Shown in pieces: positions 8,729-17,165 of a stretch of 64,000 bases of DNA. Position numbers and translations under genes: made by a program. The notes under the pieces are model-generated. The model did no database searches and was not told where the DNA came from. It saw only the letters and a list, made by a program, of their open reading frames with translations. Origin of the DNA: Bacillus_AB infantis_B (GTDB taxonomy: Bacteria > Bacillota > Bacilli > Bacillales > Cytobacillaceae); assembly GCF_008180445.1 (NCBI RefSeq), contig NZ_VTER01000008.1, positions 132,647-196,646 of the forward strand, written 5' to 3'. Numbering within the stretch: the stretch's first letter is position 1; each line of letters starts with the position of its first letter.

Positions 8729-8781
8729 CAGCTGGGTGTTATTTAGGGAGAAAAAAATAGATAAATTTTAGGGGGATACAT

Positions 8782-10074
8782 ATGAAAAAGGGAATAGCCT
8801 TATTAATTTCTGCCTTTCTGCTACTTGGCGTCCTGGCCGGATGCTCAGGCGGAGAATCAGCTCAGGCAGAAAAAACGAAGGATGGAAAAGTAGTCATTGA
8901 TTTCTGGACATTCTGGGGATCGGAAACAAGAAGGCCAATCATTGAAAAAATCATAGACGACTACAATGGTTCACAGGATAAGGTTTTTGTTAAGCATACA
9001 TATTTGCCTTGGGGAGATATCTGGACAAAGAACCTTGCTTCAGTGGCTGCAGGAAATCCGGCAGATGTTATCATCAATGATATCAATACAGTCGGGCAGC
9101 GGGCGGAAGCCAAACAGGTTGAAGATTTAAGCAAATATATGGATGAAGGCTTCAAGGATCAGTTTTATCCGCACCTTTGGGACACGGTCCTTTATGAGGA
9201 CAAGCCTTATGCAGTTCCATTCAATACAGATACAAGAATTCTATTCTATAATAAAGCAGCTTTCAAAGAAGCCGGGCTTGATCCGAATAAGCCGCCTTCT
9301 ACCTGGGCGGAGCTTGAAGAATATGCCGAAAAGCTTGATGTGAAAAATGGCAAAACCTATGACAGGGTCGGATTCTATCCGCTTTGGGGAAGCATCGGCG
9401 CAGGCAGCTGGATGACCAGTGCAGATGGAGGGAAGAACTTCATCGACAATGGTGAGCTGAAAATCAATACGCCTAAAAAAGCAGAAGCACTGGAATGGGT
9501 GCTCAAATGGCAGGACCGCCTCGGCGAGTCAAATGTTCAGGCGCTGAAGGCCGAATTCGGAAGTGAACAGTCCAATCCTTTCATTGCCGGAAAAGTGGCC
9601 ATGTGGGTGGATGTAGGAACTTTTTATACTCAGATCAGGGATTATGGGCAGGATATGGATTTTGGAGTAGCTCCAATCCCGGCTTATGAAGAAGGTGCTG
9701 AAAACTGGAGTGATGGAGGCGGTTTTGTTGCCGAGGTGCCAAAAGGCTCCAGCAATCCGGAAGAAGCCATGGACTTTATTAAATATCTGACAGGACCTGA
9801 AGCACAGAAATACTGGGCTATGGAGAACTTTGACAATGTTGCCAGCATTGAAGGTGCTGAGGCAGCAGCAGAAGGGCTGGAAGGAAAAGATAAAGAGGTT
9901 TATGAAGCAACCATTGAAAATCTTGAAGATACACAGCTTTTCCCGATCCCGGTTGAATATCCTGATTATTTGAGCAGGGTAAACCCGCAGATCGACAATG
10001 CCCTGCTTGGGAAGCAGTCGCCCGAAGAGGCACTGGAGAAAGCGGAAAATGACGTTGAAAAACTAAAAAGATAA
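8782..10074 (+). CDS. Sugar ABC transporter substrate-binding lipoprotein
   Basis: A 430-residue family-1 extracellular solute-binding protein. The signal peptide ends in the lipobox LAGC (Cys21), so the mature protein is lipid-anchored outside the membrane. Typical segments follow: DFWTFWGSETRRPIIEKIIDDY, NPADVIINDINTVGQ, YAVPFNTDTRILFYNKAAF and NPEEAMDFIKYLTGPEAQKYW. It is first in a binding protein-permease-permease operon, as for UgpB/MsmE-like carbohydrate importers; the sugar is not evident. The start follows GGGGG with 7-base spacing. A 13-bp stem without U-tract lies between it and the permease gene. Confidence 0.9.
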   Translation: MKKGIALLISAFLLLGVLAGCSGGESAQAEKTKDGKVVIDFWTFWGSETRRPIIEKIIDDYNGSQDKVFVKHTYLPWGDIWTKNLASVAAGNPADVIINDINTVGQRAEAKQVEDLSKYMDEGFKDQFYPHLWDTVLYEDKPYAVPFNTDTRILFYNKAAFKEAGLDPNKPPSTWAELEEYAEKLDVKNGKTYDRVGFYPLWGSIGAGSWMTSADGGKNFIDNGELKINTPKKAEALEWVLKWQDRLGESNVQALKAEFGSEQSNPFIAGKVAMWVDVGTFYTQIRDYGQDMDFGVAPIPAYEEGAENWSDGGGFVAEVPKGSSNPEEAMDFIKYLTGPEAQKYWAMENFDNVASIEGAEAAAEGLEGKDKEVYEATIENLEDTQLFPIPVEYPDYLSRVNPQIDNALLGKQSPEEALEKAENDVEKLKR

Positions 10075-10083
10075 TACATTCTG

Positions 10084-10114
10084 GAAGAAGAGAAGGGATC
10101 TCCTTCTCTTCTTC
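10084..10114 (+). other. Intercistronic mRNA stem-loop
   Basis: GAAGAAGAGAAGG and CCTTCTCTTCTTC form a perfect 13-bp stem with a 5-base loop between the binding-protein and permease genes, with no T-run after it. Such stems often protect the upstream message from 3' decay so that binding protein exceeds permease. Confidence 0.6.
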
Positions 10115-10148
10115 GAATGCAATCATTTCTGGGAAAGGGTGAAGGGGT

Positions 10149-11129
10149 ATGAAATCGTATGACTCTACAATTGCCCAAAACGAAGCGAACAGCATGGGCA
10201 AAGAGAAGGCTAAGGCTGAGCCGAAGCGGCTTTCGCGAAAAGCGAAAGATAATTTATTTGGCTATTTATTCATCAGCCCCTGGATCATCGGCTTTCTGGG
10301 ACTGACTCTCGGACCGCTCTTATTTTCATTATTTGCAAGTTTTACAGATTATAATATAACGTCAAGAATGAACTTCATCGGGCTGGATAATTTTAAAAGG
10401 ATGTTCACGATCGATGATCTTTTCAAAACATCGCTCTGGAATACAATCTATTATGTATTATTTTCCGTGCCATTGACCACGGCTGGCGCTATCCTTCTGG
10501 CTGTGCTGCTGAATCAGAGGGTAAAAGGGATGAAATTTTTCAGGACAGTCTACTATCTGCCTGCCATTCTTTCTGGTGTCGCTGTCTATTTCCTATGGAT
10601 GCAGCTATTAAGCCCTTCTACAGGCCTTGTCAACACTTTCCTTGCCTGGTTTGGCATAGAAGGTCCGGCATGGCTGTTCGATCCTGAATGGACCAAGCCT
10701 GCCCTGCTGCTTATGAAGATGTGGAGCGTCGGCGGAGGCATGCTCCTGTATCTTGCCAGCCTGCAGGGTGTTTCAGCCCAAATGTATGAAGCGGCAGACC
10801 TGGACGGGGCAAGTTCATTTCAGAAATTTTTCCACATCACTCTGCCAATGATTTCACCGATCATCTTCTTTGATGTCATTACGAGTACCATTGGATCTTT
10901 TCAAATTTTCCAGGAAGCGTATGTGATGACCGAGAACGGAGACGGAGGACCGGGGAATTCCCTGCTGTTCTACAACCTTCATATGTGGAACAATGCGTTT
11001 GAAATCTTTGATATGGGCTACGCCTCAGCGATGGCTTGGCTGCTGTTCCTGATTGTCATGGTACTGACAGTCATCAATCTGACACTCGGAAAAAAATGGG
11101 TTCACTATGAAGGAGGAGACAATAAATGA
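10149..11129 (+). CDS. Sugar ABC transporter permease, first subunit (MalF/UgpA type)
   Basis: A 326-residue binding-protein-dependent permease. After a basic cytoplasmic N-terminus of about 35 residues come six predicted membrane segments, the first FGYLFISPWIIGFLGLTLGPLLFSLF. The EAA loop that contacts the ATPase is YEAADLDGASSFQKFFHITLPMISP. The start follows AAGGGG. The end overlaps the next permease by four bases (ATGA). The operon has no ATPase gene; Gram-positive sugar importers of this kind usually share MsmX, which is inferred here. Confidence 0.9.
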   Translation: MKSYDSTIAQNEANSMGKEKAKAEPKRLSRKAKDNLFGYLFISPWIIGFLGLTLGPLLFSLFASFTDYNITSRMNFIGLDNFKRMFTIDDLFKTSLWNTIYYVLFSVPLTTAGAILLAVLLNQRVKGMKFFRTVYYLPAILSGVAVYFLWMQLLSPSTGLVNTFLAWFGIEGPAWLFDPEWTKPALLLMKMWSVGGGMLLYLASLQGVSAQMYEAADLDGASSFQKFFHITLPMISPIIFFDVITSTIGSFQIFQEAYVMTENGDGGPGNSLLFYNLHMWNNAFEIFDMGYASAMAWLLFLIVMVLTVINLTLGKKWVHYEGGDNK

Positions 11130-12001
11130 AGCAGACAGCTGCTGAAGCACCGAGGTTTTATGAGACAAAAAAATTCAGGCAGCGGACAAAGCATCTCTTT
11201 GTTGCTTTCCTGCTTCTGGCTGGAAGCGTGCTGATCCTATCGCCTCTGTGGTGGATGATTTCAACTTCCCTGAAATCACCGCAGGAAATCGCCCAATACC
11301 CGCCAACCTTCATTCCGACCGAATTCCATTTCTCGAATTATCTGGAGGCATGGCAGACAGCACCGTTCACAAGATGGGCGTTTAACACCTTATTTATTGC
11401 CCTTGCCGGCATGATCGGTAGCGTGCTTGTTAATTCTCTCGTTGCCTATGCATTCGCAAAAATCCGTTTCAAAGGCAGAAATGCTCTCTTTGTCATCGTA
11501 TTATCTACCATGTTAATCCCTGGATTTGTCACTATGGTTCCGCAGTACATTTTATTTTCGAAACTCGGCTGGATCAACACGTATCTGCCATTGATTGTTC
11601 CTGCCTTCCTGGGAAGTGCATTTTTCATCTTCCTGTTAAGGCAGTTCATGATGGGGATCCCCAATGAATTGATTGAAGCAGCGGTTCTTGACGGTGCGAG
11701 CCATCTGCAGATCTGGTGGAATATCATGCTCCCGCTTACCAAACCCGCACTTATTACAGTCGCGCTGTTCTCCTTTAATGGTGCATGGAATGACCTGCTG
11801 GGCCCGCTGCTGTATATAAATGACGAAAGCCTGTATACTCTGCAGATTGGACTGCAGACATTCAAAGGAACAGTATCCACCCAGTGGCACTACCTGATGG
11901 CCATGTCAGTAACCGTTCTTCTGCCGGTCGTCCTCTTATTTTTCTTCTTCCAAAGACACTTCATCGAAGGCTCCAATATTGCTTCGGGGAGTAAGGGGTA
12001 A
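11126..12001 (+). CDS. Sugar ABC transporter permease, second subunit (MalG/UgpE type)
   Basis: A 291-residue permease with six predicted membrane segments and the EAA motif IEAAVLDGASHLQIWWNIMLPLTKPAL. It begins inside the stop codon of the first permease, so the two are translationally coupled and likely form the membrane heterodimer. The large hairpin at 12048-12100 ends the operon. Confidence 0.9.
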   Translation: MKQTAAEAPRFYETKKFRQRTKHLFVAFLLLAGSVLILSPLWWMISTSLKSPQEIAQYPPTFIPTEFHFSNYLEAWQTAPFTRWAFNTLFIALAGMIGSVLVNSLVAYAFAKIRFKGRNALFVIVLSTMLIPGFVTMVPQYILFSKLGWINTYLPLIVPAFLGSAFFIFLLRQFMMGIPNELIEAAVLDGASHLQIWWNIMLPLTKPALITVALFSFNGAWNDLLGPLLYINDESLYTLQIGLQTFKGTVSTQWHYLMAMSVTVLLPVVLLFFFFQRHFIEGSNIASGSKG

Positions 12002-12047
12002 GAAAAGGGGAGGCATTTGCTGCCGTATCTTATGAAAATGTGAAAGA

Positions 12048-12100
12048 GCTGAATAGAAAGAAGGCATGGCTTCCCCAGCCATGCCTTCTTTCTATTCAGC
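12048..12100. terminator. 24-bp perfect inverted repeat, probable bidirectional terminator
   Basis: The arms 12048-12071 and 12077-12100 are perfectly complementary over 24 bp around a 5-base loop. The stem lies between the convergent permease and Cys-rich genes. There is only a short T-rich tail inside the outer stem, and the right arm runs into the 19-bp tandem repeat. Confidence 0.65.
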
Positions 12101-12160
12101 TAGCCAATTTCTATTCAGCTAGCCAATTTCTATTCAGCTAGCCAATTTCTATTAAGCTGG
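12091..12160. repeat. 19-bp tandem repeat, three full copies plus a degenerate one
   Basis: TCTATTCAGCTAGCCAATT occurs at 12091-12109, 12110-12128 and 12129-12147. A partial copy (TCTATTAAGCTGG) at 12148-12160 contains the stop codon of the Cys-rich gene. The first copy shares ten bases with the right arm of the hairpin, suggesting that slippage expanded the 3' end of this gene. Confidence 0.9.
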
Positions 12161-12910
12161 TGCCGGACAGGTGGTTTTCCAGACGCCTTTTACACAGACC
12201 TTATCCTTCGGCACATAGCAATCTATGATTGTTTTGCCGGCGCACAGGAGCCTGCCGACTGAATATTGTGAGCCCGATGAACAGTAGCTGCCAACCAAAT
12301 TGGCACAAGGAAGAGAAACGCTCCCGTTGGTATAGTTTGTACATTGCCAGCAAAGATAGTTGCTTACGTTCACACCTTCTTCAGCTGCAGGATTCCCGCT
12401 TTGCAGCCCCGCTGAACTGACCATGCTTTCTGCTTTTTCCTCCGTCTGCACCGCAAGTTCTGCGTATAAATCTGTCTCAGAAACATCTATTGCAGTGGTT
12501 GTGCCGGTGGAGAGTTCTTCAAGATAGATAGCTTTATCTTTGAGAATGCTGCTATAGTCGATAATATAAGCCTGCATATCATCATTGATGCTGTCATAAG
12601 CAAATGTAAGGATGGAGGAGAAACTGACCGTGGCTGCACCGCCTGCGGCAAGTGAAGCTTCTTCCTTATATTTAATCTCATACTGGACAATCCAGCCATA
12701 CTGCTGGTCTTTTTCGTCTTTAAGCGGATTCAGGATATAAGGATCGTTTGAGAGAAAGTCATCTTTAAAGTCTTTATACTCTTCCGTTTTCTTTACGAGC
12801 TTAAGAAATTGTTTTTCAGAGGGAATCAGGCTGGCAGTTTCCGGCTGGGCAAAAGCAGAGGTGGAAAAAGAAAACAGGATGATAAGCAGAATCAGGCCAT
12901 ATTTTTTCAT
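12152..12910 (-). CDS. Secreted protein with Cys-rich C-terminal module, possibly bacteriocin-like
   Basis: A 252-residue protein with a Sec signal peptide (LILLIILFSFSTSAFAQ). Residues about 25-180 form a Cys-free, acidic, strand-rich domain (YGWIVQYEIKYKEE, SSILTFAYDSINDD). The last about 65 residues hold eight Cys (CWQC, LPC, YCS, LLC, DCY, VCV, TTC) and end TTCPAPA. A Cys-free exported N-terminal domain joined to a compact Cys-rich tail resembles the immunity/bacteriocin fusion plan of halocin-C8-like proteins, but I cannot confirm homology; a disulfide-rich envelope protein is equally possible. It stands alone and its stop codon lies in a tandem repeat. Confidence 0.8.
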   Translation of the reverse strand: MKKYGLILLIILFSFSTSAFAQPETASLIPSEKQFLKLVKKTEEYKDFKDDFLSNDPYILNPLKDEKDQQYGWIVQYEIKYKEEASLAAGGAATVSFSSILTFAYDSINDDMQAYIIDYSSILKDKAIYLEELSTGTTTAIDVSETDLYAELAVQTEEKAESMVSSAGLQSGNPAAEEGVNVSNYLCWQCTNYTNGSVSLPCANLVGSYCSSGSQYSVGRLLCAGKTIIDCYVPKDKVCVKGVWKTTCPAPA

Positions 12911-13055
12911 TCAGCAGTCCTCCAATAAGTTTTTCTTTTACTGTACCTTATATTTCCATTTGGAGATATGGGGAAAATTTATTAAAGATAAAATGGTTCT
13001 ATACTACTAAAGAGATCAGATATGTCTTTTTATATCCAATTCCTGTTTTACCAAC

Positions 13056-13084
13056 AAAAAGCACCCTGCTTAAACAGAGTGCTT
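13056..13084 (-). terminator. Terminator of the thiamine-transport operon
   Basis: On the minus strand AAGCACTCTGTTTAAGCAGG and GTGCTTTTT form a stem followed by T-residues, two bases after the TatD stop codon. Confidence 0.75.
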
Positions 13085-13085
13085 C

Positions 13086-13856
13086 TCATATTCTATAAAA
13101 ATTCCTGGTATTAGTCAGCAGGAGCTTATATACCTCCGGCAATTCCATTTTTTCGATTTCAGAAATTATAGCTGCTGAACGATGGATCATGAGCGGTGAA
13201 GTCATTTGTTTATTGAAAGGCTCTTCGAATGGCCAGGGGCCGTCTGTTTCAGCCATCACCTGCCTAATTGGGTAGTCTTTTACCAGAGATTGAATTTCCC
13301 TTTCGTACAATACATCAGGAGTCACTGAGATGAAATAGCCATTGGCGGCCATTCGTTCAGCCGTAAGAGCTGAGCCTTTGAACCAATGAAAATGGGCTTT
13401 TTCGATAGAATACTTTTCAAGCAGGCTGCACACTATCTCTGCATCTTCATAGATGCTATGGAGGATGACGGGGAGCTGCCACTCCTTTGCTTTCTGGACA
13501 AACAGCTCCAGTATTTCAAGATAAGGTTCCAGGCCTATAAAGGAAGCACCCTGTTCTTGTCTTAAATAGTATGGAAGGCCGACCTCTCCGATGGCTATCA
13601 TATTTTCTTTATGATCCCCCATCCAGCCTATCAGATCCGCAAGTTCTGCTTCAGGAGGGAGGACCTGTTCCGGATGAAACCCAAAAGCAGGCTTTACCTT
13701 TGAAAACCTCTCTGCAAGGAGCAGGTTCTTTTTGCAGGAGCTGAGATCCCACGAGACAGTTACGAGTGATTCGAGCTCCGGTATGCTGCAAATATCAGCA
13801 ATATCCTGATCAGCATAGCGGTCCAGGTGGATATGGCTGTCAATAATCTTTTTCAT
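13086..13856 (-). CDS. TatD-family metal-dependent hydrolase
   Basis: A 256-residue TIM-barrel hydrolase. The metal motif HxH is in DSHIHLD (residues 5-11); further ligands are likely in AIGEVGLPY, VILHS, AHFHWFKGS and AETDGPWPF. The family includes DNA exonucleases and other hydrolases; the substrate is unknown here. The gene overlaps the upstream ABC ATPase gene by four bases (ATGA), so it is the last gene of the TPP-controlled operon. That suggests a role in thiamine or precursor metabolism, but this is inference from position only. Confidence 0.85.
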   Translation of the reverse strand: MKKIIDSHIHLDRYADQDIADICSIPELESLVTVSWDLSSCKKNLLLAERFSKVKPAFGFHPEQVLPPEAELADLIGWMGDHKENMIAIGEVGLPYYLRQEQGASFIGLEPYLEILELFVQKAKEWQLPVILHSIYEDAEIVCSLLEKYSIEKAHFHWFKGSALTAERMAANGYFISVTPDVLYEREIQSLVKDYPIRQVMAETDGPWPFEEPFNKQMTSPLMIHRSAAIISEIEKMELPEVYKLLLTNTRNFYRI

Positions 13857-14599
13857 CCCTTTTCCCTACTTGGCCGCAGCGAATGATGGATCTTTCTTTT
13901 CCATTCCAGGAATTCCTCTTCCAGGAACAGTTCTTCTCTCCTTGGCCGGGAAAAAGGCACCTTAAATTCTGCTGCTGTATGGGCCGGCTTTTCTGATAAA
14001 ACGATGATGCGATCTGACAGAAAAAGAGCTTCTTCTATATTATGAGTGATAAAGATGATGGCCGGCCGCTGCTCTTCCCATATATTCAGGAGCCACTTCT
14101 GCATATCAAGCCGCGTCAGTTCATCCAGCGCCGAGAAAGGCTCATCCAGGCAAAGAAGCTCCTGCGGGCTGAGCAGCGCTCTTATGAAGGAAGCGCGCTG
14201 CTTCATTCCGCCGGATAATTCATGCGGATAGGCATGCGCATACTGCCCGAGCCCTGCTTTATGTATCATTTCCATGGCTTTTTCCTTATCTGTTCTGCCT
14301 GTCAGTTCCTGTCCCAGAAGGACATTTTGCAAAACTGTCCTCCACGGAAGAAGGGAAGGGGTCTGCGGCATATAACTCATGAATCCTTTTTGCCCATTGA
14401 TCGCTCGGCCGTTCATCTGGATGCTTCCTTCATCGGGCAGAAGCAGCCCCCCGATCAGATTGAAAATGGTGCTTTTTCCGCTTCCCGAGGGCCCGAGAAG
14501 GGAGACGAATTCACCTTCATTGACTTTAAGGCTAAAGTTATTAAGGACCATCTGTTCCCCAAAAGATTTTGATATATTATCCAGGTGCAGGAGATTCAT
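13853..14599 (-). CDS. thiZ: ABC transporter ATP-binding protein, thiamine precursor type
   Basis: A 248-residue ABC ATPase of the nitrate/taurine/HMP class. Walker A is GPSGSGKST (36-44), the signature is LSGGMKQR, Walker B LLCLDEP, and the switch His is in FITHNIEEA. It overlaps both neighbours by four bases, inside an operon led by a TPP riboswitch, which supports uptake of thiamine or its pyrimidine (HMP or formylaminopyrimidine). Confidence 0.85.
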   Translation of the reverse strand: MNLLHLDNISKSFGEQMVLNNFSLKVNEGEFVSLLGPSGSGKSTIFNLIGGLLLPDEGSIQMNGRAINGQKGFMSYMPQTPSLLPWRTVLQNVLLGQELTGRTDKEKAMEMIHKAGLGQYAHAYPHELSGGMKQRASFIRALLSPQELLCLDEPFSALDELTRLDMQKWLLNIWEEQRPAIIFITHNIEEALFLSDRIIVLSEKPAHTAAEFKVPFSRPRREELFLEEEFLEWKRKIHHSLRPSREKG

Positions 14600-15360
14600 T
14601 TTATCTGCTCCTTTTTATTCCATTTTAAAAGCAGGCTCTCTGCCAAAAGGATTGCTCCGAAGAAAAGCAGGCTTAATATCATAATGGCAAAAATGGCTAC
14701 AAATACACGGTCTGTCCGGAAGGAGGAGGAGGCGAGCGTCATAAAAACGCCTATCCCTTTTTCCGAACCGAGCCATTCGGAGATGACAGCGCCCATTACA
14801 CTGTAGGTGGCCGAGATTTTGAGCCCTGAAAATAGCGAGGGCAGGGAGCCGGGCCATTCCAGCTTCCAGAACAGCTGCCTTTTGGTGGCTCCTGACATGG
14901 CCATATAATGCTTGAGCTCGGCTGGAACCTGCCTGAAACCGTCCAAAGCTGCCACAGTGATTGGAAAAAAACAGACAAGAATAATGACAATGAATTTCGG
15001 CAGCAGCCCAAATCCGAACCAGATGACAAGGAGAGGGGCAAGGACGATGACAGGGACATTCTGGGATAATATCAGCAGCGGGTAAACAGATTCCCTTACA
15101 GCCGGCAGACGGTGAAGGATGATGGCCGCAGTGAGCCCGAAAATAGTCCCCAGTGCAAAGCCGGACAGTGATAAAAGCACCGTTGACGCCAGGTGTCCGG
15201 AAAAACGGGCCCAGCTTTCGACAGATTCAGCTATGATGTCAGAGGGCGGAGGCAGGAGCCAGGCAGGGACTTCTGCCAGCCTGACTGCCGCTTCCCATAG
15301 AATGAACAAAAGGAGGAGAACCGCTGCCGGCTTCCATCCTCTTACAAACACTTTCTTCAT
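14596..15360 (-). CDS. thiX: ABC transporter permease, thiamine precursor type
   Basis: A 254-residue permease of the SsuC/TauC family with about six membrane segments. The first is PAAVLLLLFILWEAAVRLA and the ATPase-contact loop is near AELKHYMAMSGATKRQLFWKLEWPGSLPSLFSGLK. It is four-base coupled to the ATPase and the small thiamine-binding protein. It should pair with the ThiY-like binding protein at 15659-16657. Confidence 0.85.
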   Translation of the reverse strand: MKKVFVRGWKPAAVLLLLFILWEAAVRLAEVPAWLLPPPSDIIAESVESWARFSGHLASTVLLSLSGFALGTIFGLTAAIILHRLPAVRESVYPLLILSQNVPVIVLAPLLVIWFGFGLLPKFIVIILVCFFPITVAALDGFRQVPAELKHYMAMSGATKRQLFWKLEWPGSLPSLFSGLKISATYSVMGAVISEWLGSEKGIGVFMTLASSSFRTDRVFVAIFAIMILSLLFFGAILLAESLLLKWNKKEQIK

Positions 15361-15647
15361 TTATATTTATCCGTCAGGTCATCCATCGTGATTCCATCAG
15401 GCTGAAACAGAATTTTGACCTGGGAAATCACATTTTTGCTTCCCATTTCGATCATTCTTTCATTCATTCTTGCGATAATCCCGAATAGCTCTTCAAGCTC
15501 GCCTTCCATTGTTGTCTCCAGCGGATGGACCTCGTATTTGACTCCGGATTCTGCAATGATTTTAATCGCTTCATCCACATATGGAATGACATCTTCCCCG
15601 TTTTTTGTTTTAGGTATGATCTGAATGCTGATCAGTGTACTGGCCAT
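15357..15647 (-). CDS. Small thiamine-binding protein (MTH1187/YkoF-like, DUF77)
   Basis: A 96-residue single-domain protein with an alternating alpha/beta pattern: LISIQIIPKTKNGEDVIPYVDEAIKIIAESG followed by YEVHPLETTMEGELEELF. Family members bind thiamine and occur with HMP/thiamine ABC genes. There is no signal peptide, so it acts in the cytoplasm, perhaps as a thiamine sensor or chaperone. It follows the binding-protein gene by 11 bases and overlaps the permease gene by four. Confidence 0.85.
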   Translation of the reverse strand: MASTLISIQIIPKTKNGEDVIPYVDEAIKIIAESGVKYEVHPLETTMEGELEELFGIIARMNERMIEMGSKNVISQVKILFQPDGITMDDLTDKYK

Positions 15648-15658
15648 TATAGTTCCTC

Positions 15659-16657
15659 CTATTCTGGCAAAAATTCATTGGTAAAAGCTTTTTCAGCGTC
15701 CAGCTCGCTGTCAAGCAGTTTATTTTCATACATCCATTGGGCATAGTTTTCCCAAACCTCTATACTCTGTTCTCCCCATTGTTCTGCATCATCCTGATAT
15801 TTTGGAGAAAGCCACTCCTGGCTTTTCCTGACCAGCTCGGCGTCTAAATCAGGTGCAGCCTCAAGCAGGATATCAGCAGCTTCTTCCGGATTCTTGATTG
15901 CAAACTGATAGCCCTGTGATGCTGCTTTTACAAAGGCTTTGACAGTATCAGGACTATTTTTGATCATTTTTTCATTGGTAGCCAGAACAGGTGTATAATA
16001 ATCGAGTTTGTCGGAATAGTCGGTAAGGTAGACCATATTCAGATCTTCTCCGCGAAGCTCCGCCTCGACGCCTGTCCATCCATAATAAATCCAGGCAAAA
16101 TCGATATCCCTTTTAACAGCTGTAAAGAAATCGGCATCCCCCATGTTAACAAAGGAAACATCTGAGACATCTGCATTTTCCTGCTTCATTAATGAGGCGA
16201 TAACAGATTCCTCAACAGGCGATCCCCAGCCTCCATATTTTTTTCCGGCAAAATCCTTTGGCGAGTCGATATTTTTTGCTGCAGGAGAAGCAAAGCCGGA
16301 TGTATTATGCTGTATGACGGCGGCTACTGACACAAGCGGGACACCCTGAACCCGTGCCTGTGTAATACTTTCCTGATAGCTGACGCCAAAGTCGGCCTTA
16401 CCGGAAGCAACCAGCTGGTCTGCTCCAGCGTCACCAGGCATGATGATTTCTGCATCAAGGCCATTTTCTTTAAAATAATTTTTCGCTTTGGCAGCGTAAA
16501 GTCCAGTGTGATTAGTATTAGGTGTCCAGTCAAGGACAACCGTTATCTTTTCCAGGTCCTGCCCTTTATCAGCTTGTTTTTCTTCCTGACCAGTCTGTCC
16601 TCCGGTGCAGCCGGCAAGCAGCCAGACAGTGCACAATGCGCTGAGCCATTTCTTCAT
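15659..16657 (-). CDS. thiY: NMT1/THI5-like substrate-binding lipoprotein
   Basis: About 332 residues from the ATG at 16657, which follows GGAGG with a 7-base spacer; a TTG six bases upstream is less likely. A lipoprotein signal peptide ends LLAGC. The NMT1 domain starts KITVVLDWTPNTNHTGLYAAKAKNYF and includes GGWGSPVEESVIASLM. Proteins of this type bind formylaminopyrimidine or HMP outside the cell. It is first in the operon, downstream of the TPP riboswitch. Confidence 0.87.
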   Translation of the reverse strand: MKKWLSALCTVWLLAGCTGGQTGQEEKQADKGQDLEKITVVLDWTPNTNHTGLYAAKAKNYFKENGLDAEIIMPGDAGADQLVASGKADFGVSYQESITQARVQGVPLVSVAAVIQHNTSGFASPAAKNIDSPKDFAGKKYGGWGSPVEESVIASLMKQENADVSDVSFVNMGDADFFTAVKRDIDFAWIYYGWTGVEAELRGEDLNMVYLTDYSDKLDYYTPVLATNEKMIKNSPDTVKAFVKAASQGYQFAIKNPEEAADILLEAAPDLDAELVRKSQEWLSPKYQDDAEQWGEQSIEVWENYAQWMYENKLLDSELDAEKAFTNEFLPE

Positions 16658-16773
16658 GATCAATCCTCCATGCTGTTTCTGATATTATTCCAAAAAGACC
16701 GCCGGATAATGGCATAAACTAATTCTGGATAACCGCGGGCGGAGGTGCTGTTCCTTTATATCCCGATGCAAAC

Positions 16774-16805
16774 AAAAAAGCGCCCGGATTTCAGAACCCG
16801 TGCGC
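16774..16805 (-). terminator. Riboswitch-associated terminator
   Basis: On the minus strand GCGCACGGGTTC and AATCCGGGCGC pair with some G-U or mismatched positions and are followed by TTTTTT. It lies 32 bp downstream of the TPP aptamer and upstream of thiY, placed to be controlled by it. Confidence 0.75.
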
Positions 16806-16837
16806 AATAAAAAACATTCATCCAATTAAGAATATGT

Positions 16838-16922
16838 TTCCTACGCTGGCATCTCTCCAGATCAGGTTCAAAGGGTCCTTTATTGTAACAATAAAGTCTC
16901 AACCGTGCCCGGTTCCCCCACA
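16838..16922 (-). promoter_or_regulatory. TPP riboswitch (THI element)
   Basis: On the minus strand the conserved parts occur in order: GGGGGAACCGGGC near the start, GGTTGAGA, a variable stem, ACCCTTTGAACCTGATCTGG, then TGCCAGCGTAGGAAA. This is the classical thi-box. It precedes the intrinsic terminator and the thiY operon, so excess TPP should stop transcription. Confidence 0.95.
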
Positions 16923-17165
16923 ATTCTCTCCTATTTACAGCCGCATAAAGCAGCCGGTCCGTTCAGAGCTCCCGCTTTCATCCGGGAATCATGGTCCATT
17001 ATAACAGATATTCTCTGCAATGGCATTGAAACAGCTTTCTTCCGGAAAATTCGGAGTTATCCCTATATATACCTGTGCTGCCATGGAAAGAATTAAGTTT
17101 GGAACTGAATCTTTATCTGTGATAGGGTAAGGAATGTTGAAAAAAGATAGAATGGAGGAGAAGCT

